Shown piece after piece: positions 46,244 to 54,112 of a stretch of 64,000 nucleotides of DNA. This stretch comes from Olleya marilimosa CAM030 (GTDB lineage Bacteria > Bacteroidota > Bacteroidia > Flavobacteriales > Flavobacteriaceae): contig NZ_JADR01000011.1 in NCBI RefSeq assembly GCF_000518485.1, forward strand, positions 40,329 through 104,328, written 5' to 3'. The position numbers and the translations under genes are program-made. Under the pieces are notes generated by a model, which was not told the origin of the DNA, made no database searches, and saw only the letters and a list, made by a program, of their open reading frames with translations. Positions within the stretch are counted from its first letter, which is position 1, and each line of letters starts with the position of its first letter.

Positions 46244-46297
46244 AATAAAGGGATTTGGGCAAGCAGCTAGTTAATGTGTTATAGTCAAATTATTTAA

Positions 46298-46305
46298 CAA
46301 AAATA
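46298..46305 (-). promoter_or_regulatory. TAnnTTTG promoter
   Basis: TATTTTTG on the minus strand lies 54 bp upstream of the giant surface protein start. Confidence 0.45.
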
Positions 46306-46362
46306 ATAACGTACCATCATGTTAATCTTTAAAGTTTATTATTATAATGTTATTTTTAGCAC

Positions 46363-46836
46363 ATGAATGTAACTAATACTTTTACTGTAGACGAAGCTAA
46401 AAAAAAGCTAGAGCATTATTGTGCGTATCAAGAGCGTTGTCACCAAGAGGTTAGACAAAAATTAAAAAGTATGCATATGATACCTGAAGCAACAGATATT
46501 ATAATGGTACACCTTATGGATCACAATTTTCTTAACGAAGAACGTTATGCTAAATCTTTTGTTCGAGGTAAGTTTAGAATCAAAAAATGGGGTCGTCGTC
46601 GACTTTTACTCGAATTAAAGAAAAAGGATATATCCAAATATAATGTAAATCAAGCATTTAGAGAAATTGACGAAGCGGAGTACATCGGAGTTTTTAATGA
46701 TTTAGCCGAAAAAAAAGCTGAATCTTTAAAAGAAACCGATAAGTATAAGAAAAAAAAGAAGCTTATTGACTATTTATTGTATCGTGGGTGGGAAAATCAT
46801 TTGGTTTATGATAAAGCCAATGAGCTGATAAAATAG
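46363..46836 (+). CDS. recX: RecX family regulatory protein
   Basis: RecX limits RecA filament growth. The 157-residue protein has the three-helix repeats of the family: EAKKKLEHYCAYQERCHQEV, DHNFLNEERYAKSFVRGKFR and KKWGRRRLLLELKKKDIS. It is a lone gene, not next to recA, with its own terminator. Confidence 0.92.
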   Translation: MNVTNTFTVDEAKKKLEHYCAYQERCHQEVRQKLKSMHMIPEATDIIMVHLMDHNFLNEERYAKSFVRGKFRIKKWGRRRLLLELKKKDISKYNVNQAFREIDEAEYIGVFNDLAEKKAESLKETDKYKKKKKLIDYLLYRGWENHLVYDKANELIK

Positions 46837-46841
46837 AGTAT

Positions 46842-46879
46842 AAAAAAACCTTTTAATGTATAACACTAAAAGGTTTTTT
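46842..46879. terminator. Bidirectional terminator
   Basis: AAAAAACCTTTTA / TAAAAGGTTTTTT form a 13-bp stem with an 11-base loop between recX and the converging outer-membrane protein gene. Confidence 0.75.
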
Positions 46880-46898
46880 ATTATGATTAAGTTGTTTA

Positions 46899-47393
46899 CT
46901 ATAGGTTAAATACAGCACCAACATTTACGGTAAATTGATTATGAATTTTTTCGGCTGGAGTTAAAGTATCCGAATTGTATTTGGCAAACGTTGTTCCAAA
47001 TTCTGAAAAAATTCCAAAACCACTAGAGAAAAAGTAACGCATCCCTAAATGTCCACCAAAGTTTTTTAAGCTTAAGCTAATACCAGGATATAAATCAAAA
47101 TTATCACTAATATTTAAAACGCTTCCTAAGTTAGCGTTAAAACGTCCTTCTAACTCAAAACGGTCTGCAAAATCTGCATTTAAACCATTGTTTAAGTTTA
47201 AAGCGTAACCCGTTACAACTCCAACAGATATGTTTTCGCCAAGACCATAGTCGTAAGTAACAGTAATACCGTTAACGTTATCCTGAAAGTTTGCTCCGAT
47301 TTGTAATTTTTGATCGCCTTTTCCTTCAAAAGATTGAGCGTTTACTGCACCCATTGTTAGTAATACAGCTAATAAAAGTAATCCTCTTTTCAT
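46899..47393 (-). CDS. Small outer-membrane beta-barrel protein (DUF6646-like)
   Basis: The 164-residue product has a signal peptide (TMGAVNAQ) and eight or so amphipathic strands (KLQIGANFQ, GITVTYDYGLG, ISVGVVTGYAL, FELEGRFNANLG), ending FTVNVGAVFNL with the terminal aromatic-Leu signature of barrels. I believe it belongs to DUF6646; function unknown. It begins 1 bp after the cupin-like gene stop, so the two are cotranscribed. Confidence 0.78.
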   Translation of the reverse strand: MKRGLLLLAVLLTMGAVNAQSFEGKGDQKLQIGANFQDNVNGITVTYDYGLGENISVGVVTGYALNLNNGLNADFADRFELEGRFNANLGSVLNISDNFDLYPGISLSLKNFGGHLGMRYFFSSGFGIFSEFGTTFAKYNSDTLTPAEKIHNQFTVNVGAVFNL

Positions 47394-47394
47394 T

Positions 47395-48264
47395 TTAATT
47401 TGCTTTAAAGTTTTTGTTTGTATTAACTATGGCTTTATTGTTTTTCCAATTAATCCATTTTTGACCTTTAATACGTCGCATTAAGTTGTCAAAATTACGC
47501 ATTATAAAGACATTGTATACTGCTTTGCTTAAATTTTTTGGATTTCTGGCTATTGCACGCAAGCTCATAGAAAAACCTGGTGTTATGTAGCGCATATAAT
47601 GCCAATAGCCTTCTGGCATGTATAAAACTTCTCCATGGTTTAATTGACACTGCCAACCTTTAGCATGTTTTAAAGCAGGCCATTTTGTAAAATCTGGATT
47701 AGAAAAATCTATATCTTCTCTTGTAATTAAAGCGTATGGGACTTTATATAAATGCTTATTTTGTTGTTGGTCAAACAAAATAACTTGCTTTTCGCCTTCA
47801 AAATGAAAGTGAAAAATATTGGCTAAATCTATGTCATAATGCATAAAAGTATAGCTGTCACGACCTCCAAAAAAAAGCATAGGCAATCCCTTCATTAAAC
47901 GTAAACCAAAGTTTGGAAAGCTAAAATCTTTTTGAAGCTCAGGGACTTCTTTTAAGATATTCCATAAAAATATTCTAAATTTTGTAGGCTCGCGTTTAAG
48001 CAAATCAACATAGTCGCTCATTTTCATTTTAGCGTGTGGCTCATTAAACCCATCTTTATGGTCGACAGGTCTATCATCGTATAAAGGGACTGTTTTGTCA
48101 CCAGCAACCGTTTTCATGTACTCTAAATTCCATTTAGAATATGCAGGCCAATCCGTAATAAATTGCTCAATAACAACAGGTTTTTGAGGCTTAAAATAGT
48201 TTTTAATAAACTCCTGTTTAGTTATTGTCTTAACTCTTGGTATGTCTTGAAGGTTTAAACTCAA
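47395..48264 (-). CDS. Cupin-like (JmjC-type) Fe(II)/2-oxoglutarate oxygenase family protein
   Basis: The product belongs to the Cupin_8/JmjC-like group. The facial triad is visible as HYD in YTFMHYDIDLANIFHFHFEG and a distal His in MPEGYWHYMRY, fitting an Fe(II)- and 2-oxoglutarate-dependent hydroxylase. The likely start is TTG 48264 (289 residues). The longer frame from TTG 48285 begins inside a TAACTTTG promoter box and so cannot be the start on that transcript. The substrate is unknown. The gene follows a TonB receptor gene and precedes an outer-membrane protein gene. Confidence 0.85.
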   Translation of the reverse strand: MSLNLQDIPRVKTITKQEFIKNYFKPQKPVVIEQFITDWPAYSKWNLEYMKTVAGDKTVPLYDDRPVDHKDGFNEPHAKMKMSDYVDLLKREPTKFRIFLWNILKEVPELQKDFSFPNFGLRLMKGLPMLFFGGRDSYTFMHYDIDLANIFHFHFEGEKQVILFDQQQNKHLYKVPYALITREDIDFSNPDFTKWPALKHAKGWQCQLNHGEVLYMPEGYWHYMRYITPGFSMSLRAIARNPKNLSKAVYNVFIMRNFDNLMRRIKGQKWINWKNNKAIVNTNKNFKAN

Positions 48265-48282
48265 ATTATTAAAATTAGGGTT

Positions 48283-48290
48283 CAAAGTTA
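48283..48290 (-). promoter_or_regulatory. TAnnTTTG promoter deciding the cupin-like start
   Basis: TAACTTTG on the minus strand overlaps the outermost TTG (48283-48285) of the cupin-like frame. Transcription would begin roughly 7 nt further on, leaving TTG 48264 as the first usable start. Confidence 0.5.
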
Positions 48291-48332
48291 ATAAAACGTT
48301 ACCAAAAAAAGTATAAATGTTTGTGTTACACT

Positions 48333-50153
48333 TTAGTTAAAGTTAAAACGCATACCAAATAGCACGTTACTTGGAGGCATTGGTGTAAAGCCAGTTTCGA
48401 TATAATCTGCATCAAAAATATTACTTGCTGTAGCAGTAAATTCTAATTGTTTGACCGTTAAAATTAAAGAGGCATCCCAAACATTATAGGTTTGTCCTGT
48501 TGTGCGCTCAGCATGTTTATAGACTATGTTTTGTCTAACATTTTTAAATAATTGCGTGCTTAAACGTGTGGTAAAATGATGTTTTAAAGTGTTTAAAGAA
48601 TAACGTGATAATTCTTTATTTTGATCTAAAATATTATCTTCTAAAAAGGTGTATCCAACAGCTAAGGATTGATTAAAATCTGTGATTTTAAAATTGTAAG
48701 ACGCATCTACTTCTAACCCTTTAGTGTTAACTTCTGCAATGTTGGTCGCTGTATAAATAGTTTCAGTAGCATTAGGTCTTATAAAATCTATAAGGTTTTT
48801 GGCATCTCTGTTAAATAAAGCTATCGAACCTGAAAAATTATTAGTGTTGTATTTAATACCAAGCTCTTGTGCAAACGCTTCTTCAGGCTCTAAATTTGCG
48901 TTTCCAGAGGTTCTAAAATCATTATAGAATAAATCTGTATAGGTTGGGATACGGTAAGTATAACCAATGTTTCCGTAAAGCTTTACGTTGTCGTTAACCT
49001 GATAACCAAGATCTAATCCTGGAAAGGCATGAAATTTAAAATCTGAAAAGTACGTTACTGCAATTCCAGGAGTGATATCTAGTTTATCCTTTAATAATTT
49101 AAATTGGTGTTCTAAAAATAGGTTAGTCATAAATCGATTACGATTTCCTAAATTATTACTTCTAATGTATATTTTAGAAACATCCACACCAAAACCAGTA
49201 ACACCAGCTGTTGAGGTGTAAGACGCATTTACTTCTGCTCCCATTTTGTCTGTAATGTGTAGGTTTCTAAAAAATGTAGGATCTTCTCGTTTTAGTAAAA
49301 ACAAATCTTCGTTACGTTTCCAATATATACGTGGTTTGATTTTAAATTTATCTGTATTAAAAGTTGTTGTAAACCCGATTAAACTGTTTTTGGTTTCTTC
49401 GTACTCATTAAATGCTGGATTGGTCGTGTAAAAGTTTTCTGCTCCAAATTTACGGTCAGAAAAAGTTGTAATCATCTCTATAGCTTGCGCTTTTTTGTTA
49501 AACACACTTTTTATAAAGTAGTTAGTATTGTCGTAGTCTGAGTTGTTTCGGTAACCTTCAGATGTCATTTTGCCTACGTGAATAATGTGTGACGAGTTGT
49601 CTAATGCTGTGCCAACAGTAACACCTGCATTTAATTGACCAAAAGAACCGGTTTCTAAATTTGCCGAAACCGTATTTGCTACATTATTTTTAGTTACAAT
49701 ATTTATTGCTCCAGTAAACGCATTTTGACCAAATACTCTAGCAGCAGGACCTTTTATAATCTCGATACGTTCAATAACCTCAATAGGTAAGGCTGCATTC
49801 ATGGTGTGATGACCAGTTTGTGCATCGTCCATTTTTATACCATCAATTAATAATAGTGTTTGGTCAAAACCACCACCTCTAATATATAAATCGGCTTGAC
49901 TACCAGCAGTCCCACGACGTCTAATATCAACTCCTGCAACCTGTTGTAATAGATCTGCAACATTGGTTGCAGCACTGTTTTTTATGTCTGAAGACGAAAT
50001 AACAGTAATAGTTCTTGAGTTTTCCTTAAAAGGAAGCTCAATTCTAGAAGATGTAATAATCACAGAGTCTAATTGCTGTTGTTGCTCTAAATCTTGAGCG
50101 TGTGTTGATATAGATAATAGACCAAGTAGGGTAAATAAGTAAGTAAATTTCAT
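48333..50153 (-). CDS. TonB-dependent receptor (BtuB-like)
   Basis: The 606-residue product from ATG 50153 has signal SISTHAQD; a start 18 bp upstream would add MRIYFI. The plug (about residues 25-140) includes ATNVADLLQQVAGVDIRRRG, DLYIRGGGFDQTLLLIDGIK and ARVFGQNAFTGAINIVTKN. The barrel ends NVLFGMRFNFN. Short length and plug motifs resemble vitamin B12 or small-siderophore receptors. It is divergent from a MocR-type regulator gene with motif repeats between them, which suggests that regulator controls it. No B12 riboswitch is evident upstream. Confidence 0.9.
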   Translation of the reverse strand: MKFTYLFTLLGLLSISTHAQDLEQQQQLDSVIITSSRIELPFKENSRTITVISSSDIKNSAATNVADLLQQVAGVDIRRRGTAGSQADLYIRGGGFDQTLLLIDGIKMDDAQTGHHTMNAALPIEVIERIEIIKGPAARVFGQNAFTGAINIVTKNNVANTVSANLETGSFGQLNAGVTVGTALDNSSHIIHVGKMTSEGYRNNSDYDNTNYFIKSVFNKKAQAIEMITTFSDRKFGAENFYTTNPAFNEYEETKNSLIGFTTTFNTDKFKIKPRIYWKRNEDLFLLKREDPTFFRNLHITDKMGAEVNASYTSTAGVTGFGVDVSKIYIRSNNLGNRNRFMTNLFLEHQFKLLKDKLDITPGIAVTYFSDFKFHAFPGLDLGYQVNDNVKLYGNIGYTYRIPTYTDLFYNDFRTSGNANLEPEEAFAQELGIKYNTNNFSGSIALFNRDAKNLIDFIRPNATETIYTATNIAEVNTKGLEVDASYNFKITDFNQSLAVGYTFLEDNILDQNKELSRYSLNTLKHHFTTRLSTQLFKNVRQNIVYKHAERTTGQTYNVWDASLILTVKQLEFTATASNIFDADYIETGFTPMPPSNVLFGMRFNFN

Positions 50154-50198
50154 AATAAAATATATTCGCATTTTTTGTAGTGCAAAATTCGTAACTTT

Positions 50199-50243
50199 CC
50201 GGATTACTAAAGTAGTCCAGTTTTAAAACAATGAGTAGTCCGG
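50199..50243. promoter_or_regulatory. Three-copy operator for the MocR-type regulator
   Basis: AGTAATCCGG (minus strand, 50199-50208), AGTAGTCCAG (50211-50220) and AGTAGTCCGG (50234-50243) are three near-identical 10-mers, one inverted and two direct. Direct copies are 23 bp apart, and the last overlaps the regulator's own start codon. The cluster lies upstream of the leftward receptor promoter and downstream of a TAACTTTC box for the regulator. That fits activation of the receptor and self-repression. Confidence 0.6.
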
Positions 50244-51736
50244 TTGAAGACATATTACAAACGTTAATTTATTTTGAGAAATCGCCCAATACTCCGATTT
50301 ATATTCAGATAGCCCAACAAATGATAAATGCCATTCAACGTGGTTATTTACCAGAAGGAACAGCATTACCAGGAACACGAAAATTTGGTGACTTATTTAT
50401 TATAAATAGAAACACTGCTGTTGCGGTTTATGACGAGCTTGCCTCACAAGGTTGGGTGGATATTGTAGCTAATAAAGGCACCTTTGTGCTAATGCCAGAA
50501 CGAAAAACTGCTGCCATAAAAGGCGTTTTACAAGGTGTAGAGCAATTAAAAACGTATCCAGAAACAGCAGGATTTCCGTTTCAATCGTCTTTTAATTTAG
50601 CTTCAACCGAAGAGTTTTCTGTAAGTAATTATGTGATTAATGATGGTCAACCTGATTTAAGATTGCATCCAACGCATCAATTTTCTAAATGGTATAGCGC
50701 TTCAATGAAGCGCTCATCTTTAATTTCTAAATGGAATCAAACACAAGAACAATCCTATACAACTTTTAATATTCAGTTGTGTAATTACTTAAATGCAACT
50801 AGAGGATTTTATATAAAACCTAATAATATAGTAAGTACACGAAGTACAGAAATGAGTTTATATATTATTTCTCAACTATTAATAAAACAAAAGGATGTCG
50901 TACTTGTTGGTAATTTAAGTCATTATAAATCTAATATGATTTTTCAGCAAGCAGGCGCAAATTTAATTACCATTCCTGTGGATGCACATGGTATTGATGT
51001 GGATTTTATCGAAAAAAACTTTACTAAAAACAGTATAAGATGTGTGTATGTATGTGCACATAGACAATATCCAACAACAGTGACATTGACAGCTGAGCGA
51101 CGTTTAAAATTATTGCAATTAGCTAAAGCTTATAATTTTGCTATAATTGAAGATGATTTTGATTACGATTTTCAGTTTGAAGGATCCGCTATGTTACCTA
51201 TGGCTAGTGCAGATGCAGAAGGCGTAGTTATATACTTAGGACGTTTAGGACAATCTTTTTTTCCTAGTTTTCAAATAGGGTTTGTAGTGGCTCCAAAAAA
51301 TATTATAAACGAAGCTAAAAATTATCTTCAAATTTTAGACAAACAAGGCGATTTAATCCAAAAGCAAATCCTTACGGAACTAATATCTGAAGGAGAAATA
51401 CATAGGTTAATTAAAAAAAACGTTACTATTTATAAGCAACGACGTGATTATTTATGTGCTTGTTTAACGACCTATTTTAAGGATGATGCCACTTGGCAAG
51501 TTCCTGCAGGAGGTTTAGCGGTTTGGATAAATTTTAAGACTAGTCTATCACTTGTAAAATTAGCCGAAAAAGCAAAAAAACATGATTTGTTTTTGCCAAA
51601 AACCATCTTGTATCAAAGTAAAACTGTTTGTGCTATACGTTTGGGTTTTGGGCATTTAAACGAGACTGAAATTGAAACCATTGTCAATATTTTAAAACGT
51701 TGTTTTGATGCGCTAAAGCATCCATCGATTAATTAA
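50231..51736 (+). CDS. MocR-type GntR regulator with aminotransferase-like domain lacking the PLP lysine
   Basis: The 501-residue product has an N-terminal GntR winged helix (about residues 15-80: YIQIAQQMINAIQRGYLPEG, then NRNTAVAVYDELASQGWV). A fold-type I aminotransferase-like domain (about 125-495) follows. EDDFDYDFQF and CAIRLGFGHL match the family, but the segment that normally reads SKTLFPSLRLGY is GQSFFPSFQIGF. Thus the Schiff-base Lys is Gln341 and the nearby Arg is Gln348. It probably senses a ligand without covalent PLP. It is divergent from the BtuB-like receptor gene. Confidence 0.9.
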   Translation: MSSPVEDILQTLIYFEKSPNTPIYIQIAQQMINAIQRGYLPEGTALPGTRKFGDLFIINRNTAVAVYDELASQGWVDIVANKGTFVLMPERKTAAIKGVLQGVEQLKTYPETAGFPFQSSFNLASTEEFSVSNYVINDGQPDLRLHPTHQFSKWYSASMKRSSLISKWNQTQEQSYTTFNIQLCNYLNATRGFYIKPNNIVSTRSTEMSLYIISQLLIKQKDVVLVGNLSHYKSNMIFQQAGANLITIPVDAHGIDVDFIEKNFTKNSIRCVYVCAHRQYPTTVTLTAERRLKLLQLAKAYNFAIIEDDFDYDFQFEGSAMLPMASADAEGVVIYLGRLGQSFFPSFQIGFVVAPKNIINEAKNYLQILDKQGDLIQKQILTELISEGEIHRLIKKNVTIYKQRRDYLCACLTTYFKDDATWQVPAGGLAVWINFKTSLSLVKLAEKAKKHDLFLPKTILYQSKTVCAIRLGFGHLNETEIETIVNILKRCFDALKHPSIN

Positions 51737-52260
51737 TCTGTATAAACTATTGTGCCATGATCTCTGTATTGCTTTTTATCCATCCACTTAAAGTCGCCTG
51801 CTTTGGTTGCATCAAGCATGTTGGCGTTTAAGGCATCTGCAAGTAGTAAGGCAAGATTAAAGGCTTCTTCTTTGTTTTGTGTAGTGCTAGCTTCAATTTT
51901 TTTATTATTCGTGCAAAAAAGATTGATAGCATAAATGTTTTCTGTAATGTTTGTGGATGCTGCACTAACCCAAACCGCTGTAGTTATTTTAGTTGAAAAA
52001 ACAGAAACATAATCTATTCTTGGAAGTGGTAGCCATTTACCAAAGTTAAGACCTAATATAGAATAAGTTTTTCTGTAGGTATTAGATTTTAAATCTATTT
52101 GACAGCCTTCCGTTTGTAATAATAAAATGCTAAATGCTATCGGGACAATGCCATATATTAGTCCTGAAAATACAATGTACAAACATAGTATTGCAGTTGT
52201 AATACCAAGGATGGTTTTCCATATTGGTACTTTTTTAATGTAGTCTACGGTATATTTCAT
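51733..52260 (-). CDS. Hypothetical membrane protein (175 aa)
   Basis: An N-terminal hairpin of two helices (about residues 14-48: TILGITTAILCLYIVFSGLI and a following IVPIAFSILLL) is followed by a cytoplasmic domain of about 120 residues with SNTYRKTYSILGLNFGKW, a PH-like pattern. I do not recognise the family. The 3' end overlaps the convergent regulator gene by 4 bp. Confidence 0.65.
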   Translation of the reverse strand: MKYTVDYIKKVPIWKTILGITTAILCLYIVFSGLIYGIVPIAFSILLLQTEGCQIDLKSNTYRKTYSILGLNFGKWLPLPRIDYVSVFSTKITTAVWVSAASTNITENIYAINLFCTNNKKIEASTTQNKEEAFNLALLLADALNANMLDATKAGDFKWMDKKQYRDHGTIVYTD

Positions 52261-52271
52261 TTAAAAAAAAT

Positions 52272-52685
52272 CTATTTAATATCAAATTCCGTGTTACAAT
52301 TAGCACATCTGTATTTGTCTTTAGAGTAGAAGGGAAGTGTACCAGAAATAAATCCAAAGATAAAAGCAAAAAAAGATTTAAAATCTTTAATGGTTGAAAA
52401 CATCGCGACCTTAGTACTATTACAATTTGGACAGTGTATTGCCTTGCCTTCATCATCAATAGAGTATTTATTAATACTTTCTAAAATATGTTGCGCTTGC
52501 ATAGCATCTGTAGATAAAACCTTAAGCTTAACGCCTCCAATAGCATTACTAACTAAAGGATCTGTGTCAATAGTGATATTGTCACTTAAAAAGACTTCAA
52601 TACCCTCAGATTCTAATCGTCCTTTTATTATTTGGGCTTCAGCTGTATATTGAAATTTAGCTATAGTTTTAAAGGTTTGAGACAT
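52272..52685 (-). CDS. DUF2007 protein with C-terminal zinc ribbon
   Basis: The N-terminal ~75 residues match DUF2007, a small putative signal-transducing domain (TAEAQIIKGRLESEGIEVFL, SNAIGGVKLKV). The C-terminal part has two Cys pairs, CPNCNSTK and CANCNTEF, with a short hydrophobic stretch (FFAFIFGFISGTLPF) between them, fitting a zinc ribbon with a membrane-touching loop. It is 11 bp upstream of the hypothetical membrane protein gene, in the same leftward unit. Confidence 0.82.
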   Translation of the reverse strand: MSQTFKTIAKFQYTAEAQIIKGRLESEGIEVFLSDNITIDTDPLVSNAIGGVKLKVLSTDAMQAQHILESINKYSIDDEGKAIHCPNCNSTKVAMFSTIKDFKSFFAFIFGFISGTLPFYSKDKYRCANCNTEFDIK

Positions 52686-52759
52686 AGACTATTGATTTGA
52701 TGTTTGTGTTAAATATACGACGTCTGGTTTCATTTTTAAAATGAAATTAAAGAAAATAA

Positions 52760-52808
52760 TTATTGTTTTTCGATAATTTTAATATATTTGTTATTGTTAA
52801 ACGATAAT
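52760..52808. promoter_or_regulatory. Paired 18-bp operator-like repeats around the -7 box
   Basis: TTATTGTT-N3-CGATAAT occurs at 52760-52777 (N3 = TTT) and at 52791-52808 (N3 = AAA). The copies are exactly 31 bp apart, about three helical turns, and each has partial dyad symmetry (TTATTG/CGATAA). They flank the TATATTTG promoter box at 52783-52790. The third gene of the operon encodes a small Xre-type regulator, the likely binder. Confidence 0.65.
52783..52790 (+). promoter_or_regulatory. TAnnTTTG promoter of the DUF2975 operon
   Basis: TATATTTG lies 22 bp before the first ATG, between the two 18-bp repeats. Confidence 0.65.
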
Positions 52809-52812
52809 AACT

Positions 52813-53319
52813 ATGAGAAAATTAAGTATTTTAAAAGCCATAGTAGACTTTTTTTGGATAGTCTCACTTCCATTAATTCCTATATTACTTATTTTTATTG
52901 GGTTTGTAATATTTGATAATAGTTTGGATGGATTTCCTATAAAAATGAATGGCATTGAAATTAAGAGTTTTGATAGGTTAAGTAAAGCTATATTAATTAC
53001 CTTAATGTGTTCTTATTTAATTTTAATGTATTGTGTATTTTTATTTAAAAAGGTCTTGAGGTACTTTAGTAAAATTAATTTGTTTGACAATGTAGTTATC
53101 TATAATCTAAATAACATTGGTATTTGGTTAGTGGTTGCTGCTTTTTTGCAAGGTGTCCCAACTTTTATTTATAAAATTTTGTACAAACAGAAATTAGAGC
53201 TTGAAATTGGTTTTAGTTCTTTTTTAATAATGCTTTGTTTTGGTTTATTTTTTATGGTACTAAGCGAAGTGTTTAAGGTCGCTAAGTTTGCAAAACAAGA
53301 AAATGACTTAACCATATAA
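52813..53319 (+). CDS. DUF2975 membrane protein, first copy
   Basis: The 168-residue inner-membrane protein has four helices (about residues 12-35, 58-80, 97-120, 135-160) and the tail KQENDLTI, which is typical of DUF2975 proteins such as YoaS. Function is unknown; such genes are regularly followed by a tiny Xre regulator gene, as here. It is the first of three tightly packed genes (2-3 bp gaps). Confidence 0.85.
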   Translation: MRKLSILKAIVDFFWIVSLPLIPILLIFIGFVIFDNSLDGFPIKMNGIEIKSFDRLSKAILITLMCSYLILMYCVFLFKKVLRYFSKINLFDNVVIYNLNNIGIWLVVAAFLQGVPTFIYKILYKQKLELEIGFSSFLIMLCFGLFFMVLSEVFKVAKFAKQENDLTI

Positions 53320-53321
53320 TT

Positions 53322-53798
53322 ATGAAAATTAAAAAGCTAGTAAGATCTCAACGCTTATTTTTGGTAGTGTTATCACTTTGGGTTGTTCAAAAAGGATTTA
53401 ATTTTTTTGAACCATGGGTATACGCTTTTTTTGATGAAAGCAATACAAATCAGTCATTACGAAGTTCTACACCAAGATTTTTGTTACAAATTGTTATTGA
53501 AACTTTAAGATTTCTTTTGAGTTTTTTAATAGTATATGCTATTTATCTATATAATAAATTTTTGAGCAATATTAATAATTCTAATTATTTTAGTTTAGAT
53601 AACTGTAAATATTTGGCCCAGAGTGGGTATGTATTAATTGGTTATAGTATTAGTATTTATCTCTTCGGTGTCGTAGGTCTTAAAGAACATGTTTTTAATG
53701 TTGGAATAGTTGTTTTTATTGGAATTATTTTAATCAGTTTTAGTAAAATATTTTTGGCAGCTTTTAAGCAGAAACAAGAAAACGACCTAACCATATAG
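53322..53798 (+). CDS. DUF2975 membrane protein, second copy
   Basis: The 158-residue paralog of the preceding gene has the same four-helix layout and an identical eight-residue tail KQENDLTI. The N-terminal halves have diverged. Two different DUF2975 proteins in one operon could form a hetero-oligomer. Function unknown. Confidence 0.83.
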   Translation: MKIKKLVRSQRLFLVVLSLWVVQKGFNFFEPWVYAFFDESNTNQSLRSSTPRFLLQIVIETLRFLLSFLIVYAIYLYNKFLSNINNSNYFSLDNCKYLAQSGYVLIGYSISIYLFGVVGLKEHVFNVGIVVFIGIILISFSKIFLAAFKQKQENDLTI

Positions 53799-53801
53799 CT
53801 T

Positions 53802-54008
53802 ATGCCTATTATAGTAAATTTGGACATAATGCTAGAAAAGCGAAACATTAAAAGTAACGAGTTGGCTGAAATTGTTGGTATAACCACAGCTAATCTATCC
53901 ATACTTAAAACAGGTAAAGCTAAAGCCATACGTTTTTCTACTTTGGAAGCTATTTGCAAAGCATTAGACTGTCAACCTGCAGATATATTAGGGTATATAG
54001 AAGACTAA
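53802..54008 (+). CDS. Small Xre-family regulator (YozG-like)
   Basis: The 68-residue protein is almost only a helix-turn-helix: LDIMLEKRNIKSNELAEIVG, then ITTANLSILKTGKAKAIRFS and EAICKALDCQPADILGY. It matches the HTH_26/YozG type that accompanies DUF2975 genes. It starts 3 bp after the second DUF2975 gene and probably binds the paired repeats in front of the operon. Confidence 0.9.
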   Translation: MPIIVNLDIMLEKRNIKSNELAEIVGITTANLSILKTGKAKAIRFSTLEAICKALDCQPADILGYIED

Positions 54009-54072
54009 TTATATAGTTGCTGTACAATTAGATAGTTACAATCAATAAAACTTTAACATTTCACAAAGTTTT

Positions 54073-54092
54073 TGTTTACAATAATTCAAACA
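54073..54092. promoter_or_regulatory. Candidate operator upstream of umuC
   Basis: TGTTT and AAACA are inverted arms with a 10-bp spacer, ending 20 bp before the umuC ATG and close to a TAATTTTA near-match to the -7 box. An SOS-type operator would be expected here, but this dyad is short and the match to any known LexA site in this phylum is unproven. Confidence 0.25.
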
Positions 54093-54112
54093 TTTTACCT
54101 AATTTTACACAT

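Noticed and set aside
50154..50230. Cobalamin riboswitch in front of the BtuB-like receptor
   Set aside because: The leader is under 80 bp and shows no B12-box-like sequence; the repeats present fit a protein operator.
53322..53798. Second DUF2975 gene as a recent tandem duplicate or pseudogene
   Set aside because: The frame is intact with its own start and tail, and the N-terminal halves have diverged well from each other, so it looks like an old functional paralog.
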